In this document: one piece after another, positions 53,337-62,710 of the stretch
How positions within the stretch are numbered: the first letter of the stretch is position 1
How the letters are laid out: each line of letters begins with the position of its first letter
NCBI RefSeq assembly: GCF_003173755.1
Contig: NZ_CP029553.1
Location: 2,062,501-2,126,500, forward strand
Reading direction: 5' to 3'
From: Methylobacterium terrae
GTDB taxonomy: Bacteria > Pseudomonadota > Alphaproteobacteria > Rhizobiales > Beijerinckiaceae
Length of the DNA stretch: 64,000 bases
Position numbers and translations under genes: made by a program
Notes under the pieces: generated by a model
The model's input: only the letters and a program-made list of their open reading frames with translations
Databases searched by the model: none
What the model was told of the DNA's origin: nothing

Positions 53337-54452
53337 TCAATCCGCGAAGTCCCGCTTCAGCCCCCGGCGCGTCCGGTGCCGGTCGAGCGCCAGATCCACG
53401 AGGCGGGTCAGCAGCTCCGGATACGAGACCCCGGAGGCCTCCATCATCTTCGGGTACATGCTGATCGAGGTGAAGCCCGGCAGGGTGTTGACCTCGTTGA
53501 GGTAGAACTCCCCGCTCTGCCGGTCGAGGAAGAAGTCGACGCGGGCGAGCCCGCTGCATTCGAGCGCCTCGAAGGCCCTGAGCGCGAGCGCCCGCACCCG
53601 CTCCATCCGGTCCGGGTCGATCCTCGCCGGCAGGTCGACGGTCGCGCCCTCGGGGTCGAGGTACTTGGCGGCGTAGGAGTAGAAGTCGTGATGGGCCTGC
53701 GGATTCAGCTCGCTCGCGACGCTGACGAAGGGCGGGTCGCCGTCGAGCACCGCCAGCTCGATCTCGCGGGCGTCGATGCCCTGCTCGACCAGCACCTTGA
53801 CGTCGTACCGGAAGGCGTCGGCCAGCGCCGCGGGGAGATCGGCCCAGGCCTTGACCTTATGGATGCCGACGCTCGATCCCATGTTGCAGGGCTTGACGAA
53901 GACCGGGAGCGCCAGGGTCGCGGCGATCTCGTCGAGGGAGACCGCGCCGCGCTCGTAGGCCCGCCGGGTGAAGGCGCGGTAGGGGGCGATCGGAATGCCG
54001 GCGAGGCCGGCGAGCCGCTTGGTGACGTCCTTGTCCATGCCGACCGCCGAGGCCATCACGCCCGAGCCGACATAGGCGGTCTCGGTCAGCTCCAGCAGGC
54101 CCTGCAAGGTCCCGTCCTCGCAGAGCGGCCCGTGCAGGACCGGGAACACCACGTCGATCTCCGAGCGCTCCGCTCCGGCCTCGAGGCCGACGATGGCGGC
54201 GCGCCCGTCCGGCCCTTGCGCCAGGCGCACCTCGGGGCTCTCCGGCGGGATCGCCAGCGACTCGTCGCCGGTCTGCGCGATCCGGCGCAGGTCGTGGCGC
54301 TGCCAGCGCCCGCCCTTGTCGATGCTGACCGGAATCACCTCGAAGCGGGTGCGGTCGAGGTGGCGCACCACCGAGGCGGCGGAGCGCAGCGAGACCTCGT
54401 GCTCGCCGGATCTGCCGCCGTACAGGACGGCGACGCGGGTCTTCTCGGTCAT
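53337..54452 (-). CDS. ddl: D-alanine--D-alanine ligase
   Basis: Ddl joins two D-Ala with ATP for peptidoglycan precursors. This 371-residue protein is of the DdlA length class. Motifs are VLYGGRSGEHEVSLRSA, HGPLCEDGTLQGLLEL, CNMGSSVGIHKV (ATP loop), LVEQGIDAREIELAVL, and NEVNTLPGFTSISMYPKM with the metal ligands and the dipeptide-binding Ser. ATG 54452 was chosen; the upstream 15 residues are unlikely. It is separate from any mur cluster in the window, which is common for DdlA-type copies. Confidence 0.93.
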   Translation of the reverse strand: MTEKTRVAVLYGGRSGEHEVSLRSAASVVRHLDRTRFEVIPVSIDKGGRWQRHDLRRIAQTGDESLAIPPESPEVRLAQGPDGRAAIVGLEAGAERSEIDVVFPVLHGPLCEDGTLQGLLELTETAYVGSGVMASAVGMDKDVTKRLAGLAGIPIAPYRAFTRRAYERGAVSLDEIAATLALPVFVKPCNMGSSVGIHKVKAWADLPAALADAFRYDVKVLVEQGIDAREIELAVLDGDPPFVSVASELNPQAHHDFYSYAAKYLDPEGATVDLPARIDPDRMERVRALALRAFEALECSGLARVDFFLDRQSGEFYLNEVNTLPGFTSISMYPKMMEASGVSYPELLTRLVDLALDRHRTRRGLKRDFAD

Positions 54453-54551
54453 GCGCGTAACCCTCGGATTCCCCTGGCAACCCTGATCCCGCGGCACGCC
54501 CGTGCCCCGCGCGGGGACCCTGCTTATCGCCCGGGGAAGATTTCAGAAACC

Positions 54552-55469
54552 CTACGAGGCGGAGCCGGTCGACCTCGATGAGGGGGAGCCGGATGGGCCG
54601 AGCTCGTCCCGCATCAGGGCGAGGAAGTTCTCGGTCACGGCGCTCGCCGGCGTCCGGTAGAGGGCGCAGACGTCGGCGACCGGGGCCGGCCCGGCGAGGG
54701 GGCGGTAGGCGATGTCGGGCCGCGGCAGGGCGCCGATCGAGGCGGGCACCAGGGCGACGCCGAGGCCCGCCGCCACGAGGTTCACCAGCGAGGCCGATTC
54801 GACCACCTGCTGCACCAGGCGCGGCGCGAAGCCGGCGGCGAGGCAGGCGTCGCGCAGATAGGCGGCGAAGCGCGAATCGCGCAGGCGCAGCGACACGAAG
54901 GCCTCCCCGGCGAGGTCGCCCAGGGCGATCTCGGCGCGGGCCGCGAGGCGGTGTCCGGCCGGCAGGGCGACGCCGACCGCCTCGGGCCAGGCGCGCAGGG
55001 TCCGCAAGGACGGATCGTCCGGCGGGTGGCGCAGGAAGCCGAGATCGGTGCGGTGGGCGTGCAGCGCCGCCGGCTGCTCGCCCAGCGGCATCTCGTGCAG
55101 GCGCACCAGCACGCCGGGATAGAGCTCGCCGAAGCGGCGGATCAGCCGCCCGAGGGGGCCGGCGAGGATCGAGCCGGTGAGCCCGATGTCGAGGGTGCCG
55201 GTGCGCCCGGCCCCGACGGCCCGTGCCTCGGCGCAGGCCTCCTCCATCTCCGCCAGGACGGCCCGCGCCCGGGCCAGGAAGGCGCTGCCGGCCGGGGTCA
55301 GGGCGACGCTGCGGCTGGTGCGCCAGAGGAGCGGCGTGCCGAGCTCCGCCTCGAGGTCGCGGATCTGCTGGCTCAGCGGCGGCTGCGACACGCCGAGCCG
55401 CTCCGCCGCCGCGGTGAAGCTCAGGGATTCCGCCACCGCCACGAAGTAGCGCAGGTGCCGCAGCTCCAC
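54552..55469 (-). CDS. LysR-family transcriptional regulator
   Basis: This 305-residue regulator has an N-terminal winged helix-turn-helix (LRHLRYFVAVAESLSFTAAA, ERLGVSQPPLSQQIRDLEAE) and a C-terminal periplasmic-binding-protein-like effector domain. The GTG start at 55469 gives the canonical family N-terminus. It lies divergent to the dicarboxylate-type carrier, with a 183-base gap that should contain both promoters and its T-N11-A-type site; I could not identify a single clear operator. The divergent layout indicates that it controls the carrier and the amidohydrolase genes in response to their substrate. Confidence 0.9.
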   Translation of the reverse strand: MELRHLRYFVAVAESLSFTAAAERLGVSQPPLSQQIRDLEAELGTPLLWRTSRSVALTPAGSAFLARARAVLAEMEEACAEARAVGAGRTGTLDIGLTGSILAGPLGRLIRRFGELYPGVLVRLHEMPLGEQPAALHAHRTDLGFLRHPPDDPSLRTLRAWPEAVGVALPAGHRLAARAEIALGDLAGEAFVSLRLRDSRFAAYLRDACLAAGFAPRLVQQVVESASLVNLVAAGLGVALVPASIGALPRPDIAYRPLAGPAPVADVCALYRTPASAVTENFLALMRDELGPSGSPSSRSTGSAS

Positions 55470-55652
55470 GGGCGACCGACTCCGGGAAGGGGCGTGTCCG
55501 GACCGTATCCAGACGAAGGACGACTGGACCATACGCAACGGAATATTGGACGTCCAGGCGGGGCAGCCCCATCCGTGACGCTCCGGACCGGGCATGGAAG
55601 AGGGTGTGAACGCCCCCGCACGGGACCGGCATCTCCCGGGAAGGACCGTCCG

Positions 55653-56987
55653 ATGCCCCGCTTCCTCCGCTCGCTGTTCGGCCAGGTCGTGGCCGCGCTG
55701 ATCCTCGGCGTGGTGCTGGGGATCGTCCGGCCGGACTTCGCGGTGGCGTTGAAGCCGCTCGGCGACGGCTTCATCAAGCTCATCAAGATGGCGATCGCCC
55801 CCCTGGTGTTCGGGGTCGTGGTGCACGGCATCGTCGGGGCCGGCGACCTGCGCAAAGTCGGCCGCGTCGGCCTGAAGGCCCTGATCTACTTCGAGGCGGT
55901 GACGACGATCGCCCTCGTGCTCGGCCTCGTCCTCGCCGACCTGGTCCGCCCGGGGGAGGGGATGGGGATCGACCCCGCCACTCTCGATGCCAAGGCGCTG
56001 GCCGGCTACACGGCGAATGTCGGCCAGGTCACCGACACCACCGCGTTCCTGCTCAAGCTCATCCCGACCACGATCTTCGACGCCTTCACCCGCGGCGACA
56101 TCCTGCAGGTCCTGATCATCGCGGTCCTGTTCGGCGCCGGCCTGTCGCTGCTCGGCGAGAGCGGCCGGCCGCTCGCCGCCTCGATCGAGCGGATCACCGC
56201 GGTCCTCTTCAAGGTGATCGGCCTCATCGTCCGGCTGGCGCCGCTCGGCGTGCTCGGGGCGGTGGCGTTCACGGTCGGGCGCTACGGCGCCGGCTCGCTG
56301 CTCCAGCTCGGCAAGCTGGTGGTGACGTTCTACGTCGGCGTCGCGCTGTTCGTTCTCGTGGTGCTCGGCGGCATCCTGCGGCTTTCCGGCTTCAGCCTGT
56401 TCAAGCTCCTCGCCTACCTGCGCGAGGAACTGCTGGTGGTGGCCGGCACCGCCTCCTCGGACAGCGTGCTGCCGCAGGTGATGCGCAAGCTCGAGGCTCT
56501 CGGCATCCGCGATTCCACCGTCGGCCTCGTCATCCCGACCGGCTACTCGTTCAACCTCGACGCCTTCTCGCTCTACCTCACCCTCGCGACGGTGTTCATC
56601 GCCCAGGCCACCGGCACCGCCCTGTCGTTCCACGACCTCGCGCTGATCCTCGGCATCTCGCTCCTCACCTCGAAGGGCGCGCACGGCGTCCCGGGCTCGG
56701 CGATCGTGGTGCTCGCCGCCACGCTCTCGGCGGTGCCGGCGATCCCCGTGATCGGCCTCGTCCTGGTGCTGTCGGTCGACTGGTTCATCGGCATCGCCCG
56801 GGCGCTCGGCAACCTCGTCGGCAATTGCGTGGCGACCGTGGTGGTGGCCGCCTGGGAGGGCGACATCGACCGCGAGCGCGCCCGCCGGGTCCTCGACGGC
56901 GAGGTCCCGGCCTCGACCGACGCCGTGCTGGCGGCGCCCGCCGAAGCTGGACAGGCGAGCGCCCCGGCCATACCCCATGGGCACTGA
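55653..56987 (+). CDS. DctA-like dicarboxylate/amino-acid:cation symporter
   Basis: This 444-residue member of the DAACS (GltP/DctA) family has eight helices and two re-entrant hairpins. DctA-like segments are KMAIAPLVFGVVVHGIVGAG, GTASSDSVLPQVMRKLEALG (HP1), IPTGYSFNLDAFSLYLTL and TSKGAHGVPGSAIVVLAATL (HP2). The usual NxDGT motif that binds cation and substrate reads NLDAF here, a striking change suggesting altered substrate or coupling. ATG 55653 follows GGGAAGGA. It is divergent from LysR and runs 19 bases before the amidohydrolase gene, so the two form an operon. Confidence 0.88.
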   Translation: MPRFLRSLFGQVVAALILGVVLGIVRPDFAVALKPLGDGFIKLIKMAIAPLVFGVVVHGIVGAGDLRKVGRVGLKALIYFEAVTTIALVLGLVLADLVRPGEGMGIDPATLDAKALAGYTANVGQVTDTTAFLLKLIPTTIFDAFTRGDILQVLIIAVLFGAGLSLLGESGRPLAASIERITAVLFKVIGLIVRLAPLGVLGAVAFTVGRYGAGSLLQLGKLVVTFYVGVALFVLVVLGGILRLSGFSLFKLLAYLREELLVVAGTASSDSVLPQVMRKLEALGIRDSTVGLVIPTGYSFNLDAFSLYLTLATVFIAQATGTALSFHDLALILGISLLTSKGAHGVPGSAIVVLAATLSAVPAIPVIGLVLVLSVDWFIGIARALGNLVGNCVATVVVAAWEGDIDRERARRVLDGEVPASTDAVLAAPAEAGQASAPAIPHGH

Positions 56988-57006
56988 TCGGACACGGGGG
57001 ACCGCC

Positions 57007-58266
57007 ATGCAGCACACCGACACGGCCCTCGGCGCGGGCGTGATGGCCCGCCTGGACGAGCTCGCGCGCGCCAGCGCCGATCCCGACGGGCTCACCCGCC
57101 TCTACCTCACCCCCGCCCACGCGGCCGCCGCCCGGCAGGTGACGGCCTGGATGGAGGAGGCGGGCATGAGCGTCCGGCGCGACGCCGCCGCCACCGTGAT
57201 CGGCCGCTACGAGGCGGCGATCCCCGGCGCCCCGACCCTGCTCCTCGGCTCGCACATCGACACGGTGCGCAATGCCGGCCGCTACGACGGCAATCTCGGC
57301 GTCGTGGTGGCGATCGCGGCGGTCGAGGCCCTGCACCGGACGGCCGAGCGCCTGCCCTTCGCGATCGAGGTGCTGGCCTTCGGCGACGAGGAGGGCGTGC
57401 GCTTCCCCGTCACCCTCACGGGCTCGCGGGCGCTCGCCGGGCTGGTCGGGCCCGGCTTCCTCGAGGCCCGCGACGCCGACGGGGTGAGCCTGGCGCAGGC
57501 GCTGACCGAGTTCGGCTGCGACCCTGCGGGCGTGAGCGCCCTTGCCCGCGATCCCGCCGCGACGCTCGGCTACCTCGAGGTCCATATCGAGCAGGGGCCG
57601 GTTCTGGAGGATGCGGGTCTGCCGGTCGGCATCGTGACGGCGATCGCCGGGGCGAGCCGCCTCGTCGTCACGGTCGAGGGCCGGGCGGGACACGCCGGCA
57701 CGGTGCCGATGACCCTGCGCCGCGACGCCCTGGCGGCCTCGGCCGAGATGGTGCTGGCGGTCGAGGCCGAGGCGCTGGGAACGCCGGACCTCGTCGCCAC
57801 GGTGGGCCAGATCGAGGTGCCGCGGGGCGCCGTCAACGTCATCCCGGCCCGCACCCGGTTCAGCCTCGACCTGCGCAGCCCGAGCGACGCCGTGCGCCAC
57901 GCCGCCCTCGCGCGGCTGCGCGCCACCTGGGAGGCGATCGCCGCCCGCCGCGGCGTGACGGTCGAGGCGCAGGCGAGCTACGACGAGCCCGCCGCCGCCT
58001 GCGCGCCCGGGCTGATGGACGCGCTCGCCGAGGGCGTCGCGCGCCTCGGGCTCGCTCCCTTGCGCCTGCCGAGCGGGGCCGGGCACGACGGCCTCGCGCT
58101 CGCCGGCCTGTGCCCGATCGCCATGCTGTTCGTGCGCTGCGCCGGCGGCCTGAGCCATTCCCCGGCCGAATCGGTCACGCAGGCCGACGTCGACGTGGCG
58201 ACGCGCCTGCTCGTCGACGTGCTGCGCCACCTGCGGCCGGATTCCTTGGCCCGGTCCTCGCTTTAG
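57007..58266 (+). CDS. M20-family amidohydrolase (hydantoinase/carbamoylase type)
   Basis: This 419-residue zinc or manganese amidohydrolase resembles N-carbamoyl-amino-acid and allantoate amidohydrolases. Metal-site motifs are LLGSHIDTVRNAGRYDG, FGDEEGVRFP, HIEQGPVLED and, at the C-terminus, GAGHDGLALA with SHSPAES. The middle dimerisation domain (residues 205-325) begins VEGRAGHAGTVPM. ATG 57007 follows GGGGGA. It lies between the DctA-like carrier and the DUF3830 gene, which suggests uptake and cleavage of a small amide-containing compound. The substrate could be allantoate, an N-carbamoyl amino acid or a related ureide. Confidence 0.85.
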   Translation: MQHTDTALGAGVMARLDELARASADPDGLTRLYLTPAHAAAARQVTAWMEEAGMSVRRDAAATVIGRYEAAIPGAPTLLLGSHIDTVRNAGRYDGNLGVVVAIAAVEALHRTAERLPFAIEVLAFGDEEGVRFPVTLTGSRALAGLVGPGFLEARDADGVSLAQALTEFGCDPAGVSALARDPAATLGYLEVHIEQGPVLEDAGLPVGIVTAIAGASRLVVTVEGRAGHAGTVPMTLRRDALAASAEMVLAVEAEALGTPDLVATVGQIEVPRGAVNVIPARTRFSLDLRSPSDAVRHAALARLRATWEAIAARRGVTVEAQASYDEPAAACAPGLMDALAEGVARLGLAPLRLPSGAGHDGLALAGLCPIAMLFVRCAGGLSHSPAESVTQADVDVATRLLVDVLRHLRPDSLARSSL

Positions 58267-58305
58267 CGGCCGGGCGCCGATCCACCACCCACCAGGAGAT
58301 CCCCC

Positions 58306-58719
58306 GTGAAGGAACTGAAGATCAAGGCCGGCCCGTTCGACCTCGTCGGCCGGCTCGAGCTCGAGAAGGCGCCCCAGACCTGCGCCGCCTTCCTCAAGGC
58401 GCTGCCCTTCGTGAGCGAGGTCATCCACGTGCGCTGGAGCGGCGAGGGCGTGTGGATGCCCCTCGGCGACCTCGATTTCGGCGTCGGCTACGAGAACCAC
58501 ACCAGCTACCCGGCGCCTGGCCAGATGATCCTGTATCCGGGCGGCATCAGCGAGACCGAGATCCTGCTCGCCTATGGCGGCGTGCACTTCGCGAGCAAGG
58601 TCGGGCAGCTCGCCGGCAACCACTTCCTGACCATCACCACCGGCATCGAGCACGTCTACGACCTCGGCCGCATGACGCTGCTCAAGGGCGCCCAGCCGAT
58701 CCGCTTCGAGGCCATGTAG
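58306..58719 (+). CDS. DUF3830 family protein (cyclophilin-like fold)
   Basis: This 137-residue protein matches the DUF3830 pattern: a cyclophilin-like start (DLVGRLELEKAPQTCAAFLK), the charged strand VIHVRWSGEGVWMPLGDL, and YPAPGQMILYPGGISETEIL followed by a cluster of His/Tyr. Its biochemical role is not established. It is 39 bases downstream of the amidohydrolase gene in the same direction with a GTG start. Co-occurrence with an amidohydrolase and a carrier suggests a helper or isomerase in the same catabolic step. Confidence 0.8.
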   Translation: MKELKIKAGPFDLVGRLELEKAPQTCAAFLKALPFVSEVIHVRWSGEGVWMPLGDLDFGVGYENHTSYPAPGQMILYPGGISETEILLAYGGVHFASKVGQLAGNHFLTITTGIEHVYDLGRMTLLKGAQPIRFEAM

Positions 58720-58889
58720 TCGCCTCGCCCCGCGACGGCCGACCGTGCGGGCGCCGGCCCGCCGCTCCGCTTGTTCTGACAAGATTCCCTTGCGGCGGGA
58801 CCGCCCGCCCCGTACCCCTGATGCGCCGCCCGTCCGGATGCCCTTTTCTCGGCACCCGGACGGAGCGCGGGGCGCGGGGCGCTTGAGAG

Positions 58890-61724
58890 ATGAACCTGAG
58901 ACGGTCCTACCGCAGCCTCGTCGGCGGCATCTGGGCGGGCGTGCTGACGACCTGCCTCGGGCTCGCCACGGTGACGGTCTGGACCGACACCCGCGACTAC
59001 GAGCGCACGATCCGCGACGCGCAGAGCACCGCCGAGGCGGTGGTGCAGGCGCTCGGCCAGGAGGCGAACCGCCTCGTCTCCTCCGTCGACATGCTGCTCA
59101 GCGCCGCCGCCGCGCGGGTCGACGCGCACACCTTCGGGGCGAGCCCGAACTACACCCGCCAGCTCCTCTCCGGCCTGATGGCCCACATCCCGGCGGTGAT
59201 GGCCGTGCGGGTGCTCGACGGCACGACCGCCGGCGTGCTGTTCGGGCAGGGCGGGGCCGGGGCCGAGGGCCGCGCGAGCGACGCCGAGCTGGTGCGCTCC
59301 GCCCTGGACGTCGGCCAGTCCGAGCTCGCGATCGGCTGGCCGACCCGGGTCGGGCCGGCCGATTCCTGGTTCGTCAGCGTCGCCCGCCTGGTGATGCCGC
59401 GCCCGGGCGAGACGCCGCTGGTGGCGGTGGCCGACCTCTCGCTCACCGAGCTGCAGCGGCTCTACGGCCGGCTCGACCTCGGGCCCAACGGCGCCATCGG
59501 GCTCCTGCGCAGCGACGGCGTGATCCTGGTGCGCCACCCCTACGTCCCGGACAAGGTCGGCCGCAGCGTCGCCGGCGGCTCGCTGATGCGGGCGGCCGCC
59601 GGCGCGGTCGGCGGCACCTTCGGCGGCAACCCCTCGCCGATCGACGGCGTGCCGCGCTACGGCAGCTTCCAGCGCGTCTCCGGCGCGCCGCTCCTCGTCA
59701 CCACCGGGGTCTCGAAGGACGAGACGCTGGCCGCCTGGCGCGAGGGCGTGCAGCAGGACGCCGCGGTGGTGCTCGGGATCAGCGCGGTCCTGGTCGGCCT
59801 CGGCTTCGGGCTGACCCGGGCCCTGATGCGCCACCGCGACCTCGAGGAGGAGGCGCGGCGCGCCGCCGGCATGCTCTCCGTCGGCGAGGCGCGCTACCGG
59901 CTGCTCGCCGAGAACACCAGCGAGCTGATCGTGCTCGCCCACGACGACGGCCGGCGCAGCTACGTCTCGCCGGCGGTGCGGCGCCTCCTCGGCTACACGC
60001 CGGAGGAGGCCGCCGCGATGCGCCTGCGCGACTGCGTCCACCGCGAGGACCTCGCGCTCCTGGTGACCCAGGCCCGCCGCCTCGCCGCCGGCGAGGCGCA
60101 GGTGAGCGTGGTCTGCCGCGCCCGCCACCGCACCGGGGCCTGGGTCTGGGTCGAGGGGGCGTTCCGGCGCATCCCGGGCGCGGCGCCCGGCGAGCCCGCC
60201 ATCATCGCGACCTTCCGCGACGTCGGCGAGCGCCAGCGCCACGCACGCGCCCTCGAGGAGGCGCGGATCACCGCCGAGCGGGCGAGCCAGGCCAAGACCG
60301 ACTTCCTGGCCTCGATGTCCCACGAGATCCGCACGCCGTTGAACGGCGTCATCGGCTACGCCGACCTGCTGCTGGCCGACCGCACCCTGCCGGGCCGCCA
60401 CCGGCGCTACGTCGACCGGATCGCCTCGGCGGGCGGGGCGCTGCTGACCGTCGTCGACGACATCCTCGACTTCTCGCGCATCGAGGCCGGCGGCATCGCG
60501 CTCGCCGAGGTGCCGTTCGCCCCCGCGGCGCTGATCGACAACGCCGCCTCGATCGTGCGCGGCCTGTCGGAGCCCAAGGGCCTCGCCCTCGACGTCGCCC
60601 TCGAGCCCACCGTGCCGGACTGGGTCCGGGGCGATCCCGACCGGCTGCGCCAGATCCTGCTCAACCTCCTCAACAACGCGGTCAAGTTCACTCCCGCCGG
60701 CCGGGTCGCGGTGCGGGTCGATGCCGAGGGCGGGACGCTGCGCTTCCGCGTGACCGACACCGGCATCGGCATCGCCCCCGAGCAGCACGGCCGCCTGTTC
60801 CAGCGCTTCAGCCAGGTCGACGGCTCGATCCGGCGGCAATACGGCGGCAGCGGCCTGGGGCTCGCCATCTGCAAGGGCCTCGTCGAGCTGATGGGCGGCA
60901 CGATCGGCGTCGAGAGCCGGGACGGCGCCGGCTCGACCTTCTGGTTCCGGGTGCCGCTCCCGGCCTGCCCGGCCCCGGCGGCGGAGGCCGCGGAGGGCCG
61001 GCCGGAGCCGGTGCGCCCGGCCCGCCTCCTCCTCGTCGAGGACGTGCCGATCAACCAGGACCTCGCCCGGGCGGTGCTCGAATCCGAGGGCCACGGCGTC
61101 GACGTCGCCGGCGACGGCGCGGCGGCGATCGAGGCGGTGCGGGCGCGGGCCTACGACCTCGTGCTGATGGACGTGCAGATGCCCGGCATGGACGGGATCA
61201 CCGCCACGAAGGTGATCCGGGCGCTGCCCGCTCCGGTCGGCACGGTGCCGATCGTCGCGATGACCGCCAACGTGCTGCCGGCCCAACTCGAGACCTTCCG
61301 GGCCGCCGGGATGGACGGCCATGTCGGCAAGCCGTTCAAGCGCGCCGAGCTCGCCGCGGCGATCGCGCAGTACCGCGCCGATGGCGGCGGGGCCGCCCCG
61401 GTTCCCGTCCTGATCGACGTCGAGGCGTTCGCGGCGGCCCGCAGCCTGATGGGCCGGGAACGGATCGACGCCCTGCTCGGGCTCCTCGCGGCGGAGCTCG
61501 AGCAGCGTTTCCGCGCCCGCAGCGGCGACCGCGCCGGCCTCGCCCACGACGCCCACGCGATGATCTCGGCCGCCGGGCTCCTCGGCTTCACCGGCCTGTC
61601 CGACCTCTGCCGCGAGATCGAGCAGGCCTGCCTCGCCGGCGACGACCTGCCCGACCTCCAGCGCCGGATCGAGGCGGCGCGGGCGGCGGCGCTCGCGCAG
61701 ATCGAGACGCTGCGGGCGGCGTGA
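58890..61724 (+). CDS. Hybrid histidine kinase with dCache, PAS, receiver and HPt
   Basis: This 944-residue sensor has one N-terminal helix, a periplasmic dCache ligand domain (residues 40-290), a second helix, a PAS domain (340-450) and a complete phosphorelay. His478 in SMSHEIRTPLNG is the first phosphosite. The HATPase shows LLNLLNNAVKFT, TGIGIAPEQ and GSGLGLAICKGL. Asp761 in LMDVQMPGMDG is in the receiver, and His889 in HAMISAAGLLG is in the C-terminal HPt domain. This gives a full His-Asp-His chain in one protein, needing only a soluble regulator. No such regulator is adjacent. Confidence 0.92.
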   Translation: MNLRRSYRSLVGGIWAGVLTTCLGLATVTVWTDTRDYERTIRDAQSTAEAVVQALGQEANRLVSSVDMLLSAAAARVDAHTFGASPNYTRQLLSGLMAHIPAVMAVRVLDGTTAGVLFGQGGAGAEGRASDAELVRSALDVGQSELAIGWPTRVGPADSWFVSVARLVMPRPGETPLVAVADLSLTELQRLYGRLDLGPNGAIGLLRSDGVILVRHPYVPDKVGRSVAGGSLMRAAAGAVGGTFGGNPSPIDGVPRYGSFQRVSGAPLLVTTGVSKDETLAAWREGVQQDAAVVLGISAVLVGLGFGLTRALMRHRDLEEEARRAAGMLSVGEARYRLLAENTSELIVLAHDDGRRSYVSPAVRRLLGYTPEEAAAMRLRDCVHREDLALLVTQARRLAAGEAQVSVVCRARHRTGAWVWVEGAFRRIPGAAPGEPAIIATFRDVGERQRHARALEEARITAERASQAKTDFLASMSHEIRTPLNGVIGYADLLLADRTLPGRHRRYVDRIASAGGALLTVVDDILDFSRIEAGGIALAEVPFAPAALIDNAASIVRGLSEPKGLALDVALEPTVPDWVRGDPDRLRQILLNLLNNAVKFTPAGRVAVRVDAEGGTLRFRVTDTGIGIAPEQHGRLFQRFSQVDGSIRRQYGGSGLGLAICKGLVELMGGTIGVESRDGAGSTFWFRVPLPACPAPAAEAAEGRPEPVRPARLLLVEDVPINQDLARAVLESEGHGVDVAGDGAAAIEAVRARAYDLVLMDVQMPGMDGITATKVIRALPAPVGTVPIVAMTANVLPAQLETFRAAGMDGHVGKPFKRAELAAAIAQYRADGGGAAPVPVLIDVEAFAAARSLMGRERIDALLGLLAAELEQRFRARSGDRAGLAHDAHAMISAAGLLGFTGLSDLCREIEQACLAGDDLPDLQRRIEAARAAALAQIETLRAA

Positions 61725-61750
61725 CCACCCGCCGTTCTCGATCGCCCTCC

Positions 61751-61776
61751 CGCCCCCCTTCCCCGGAAAGGGGGCG
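61751..61776. terminator. Hairpin between convergent kinase and BKACE genes
   Basis: CGCCCCCCTTCC and GGAAAGGGGGCG pair with one mismatch around a two-base loop in the 104-base gap between two convergent stops. It may terminate both transcripts. No T-tract is visible. Confidence 0.5.
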
Positions 61777-61828
61777 GCGAAACGGACGGAGATCCGGGAA
61801 AGGGGAAGAGGGAGAGAAGCGAGCGGCT

Positions 61829-62710
61829 TCAGCCCGCCCCGTCCCGCCCCGCCAGATCCCGCCGCACCGCCTCCGCCCCTACCACCGCCCCGCCCGCCGC
61901 CTCGATCGCCCGGCGCGCCGCCGCGACCCAGGCCCGGTTGCCCTGCGCGGAGCCCCACGGCGCATCCTCGAGGCCCACGCGCACGTGGCCCCCGCGGGAG
62001 ACCGCCGCCGGGACCAGCGGCAGGATGTCGACGCCGAGGCCCGCCACCATCCAGGGCGCGCCCGGCGCGCACTCGGCGAGCAGCGTCAGATGCGCGTCGA
62101 GATAGGCCTCCCGCGGCGGGAATCCCCAGGCGAACTCGTCCGAGAACATGAAGCGGTAGACCGGCACCGGCGGGCGCGGCTCCAGGGCCGCCAGCGCCGC
62201 GCCGAGGCGGGTGAAGCCCGGCTCGTAGACGGCGTAGCCCGGCCGGATCCGATGGGTGCGGGCGATGCGCAGGCCCTCGCGGATGTCGGGCATCGGATTC
62301 TGGTAGATGAAGCCGCTGTCCTCGCCCGACACCTCGTCGTAGCGCAGGAAGGTGGTCGAGCCCGGGTCGCACACCGCCCACTCAATCAGGCCGCGCCGGG
62401 CGAGTTCCTCGGTGTGGGCGTAGCGGACCGAAGCGCTCGCGGCGTAGCCTGAGCCGGCGAGCGGGATCGTCGGGTAGACGATCGCGTCGCACTTGGCGCG
62501 GATGCCCTCGATGATGCGGGCATAGGTCTCCCAGGCATCGTTCTGGCGCCCGGTCCGCGGGTCGTAGGCGTGGACGTGGACGATCGCCGCGCCTTCCGCG
62601 ACCGCGGCGAGCCCGTCGGCCACGACCTCGGCGACGGTGATCGGGATGCCGGGCTGGCGCTCGCGCCCCCACGGCCCGTTCAGGGCCGCCTCGATCCAGA
62701 TCGCCGTCAT
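61829..62710 (-). CDS. BKACE-family beta-keto acid cleavage enzyme
   Basis: This 293-residue TIM-barrel enzyme belongs to the beta-keto acid cleavage family (first known as 3-keto-5-aminohexanoate cleavage enzyme), which uses a zinc ion to transfer an acetyl-type group from a beta-keto acid to CoA. WIEAALNGPWG is the typical first strand. AAIVHVHAYDPRTGRQND contains the His-x-His zinc motif, and GGHVRVGLEDAPWG near the C-terminus is characteristic. ATG 62710 follows GGGAGG. Substrate specificity differs widely in the family and cannot be set from this sequence. It stands alone, convergent with the hybrid kinase. Confidence 0.88.
   Translation of the reverse strand: MTAIWIEAALNGPWGRERQPGIPITVAEVVADGLAAVAEGAAIVHVHAYDPRTGRQNDAWETYARIIEGIRAKCDAIVYPTIPLAGSGYAASASVRYAHTEELARRGLIEWAVCDPGSTTFLRYDEVSGEDSGFIYQNPMPDIREGLRIARTHRIRPGYAVYEPGFTRLGAALAALEPRPPVPVYRFMFSDEFAWGFPPREAYLDAHLTLLAECAPGAPWMVAGLGVDILPLVPAAVSRGGHVRVGLEDAPWGSAQGNRAWVAAARRAIEAAGGAVVGAEAVRRDLAGRDGAG

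Noticed and set aside
58656..62381. Very long open frame opposite the hybrid kinase, and many similar long antisense frames
   Set aside because: High GC and G/C-ended codons leave few stop codons in the opposite strand. The products are Arg/Gly/Pro-rich with no family motifs, while the kinase frame has complete domains.
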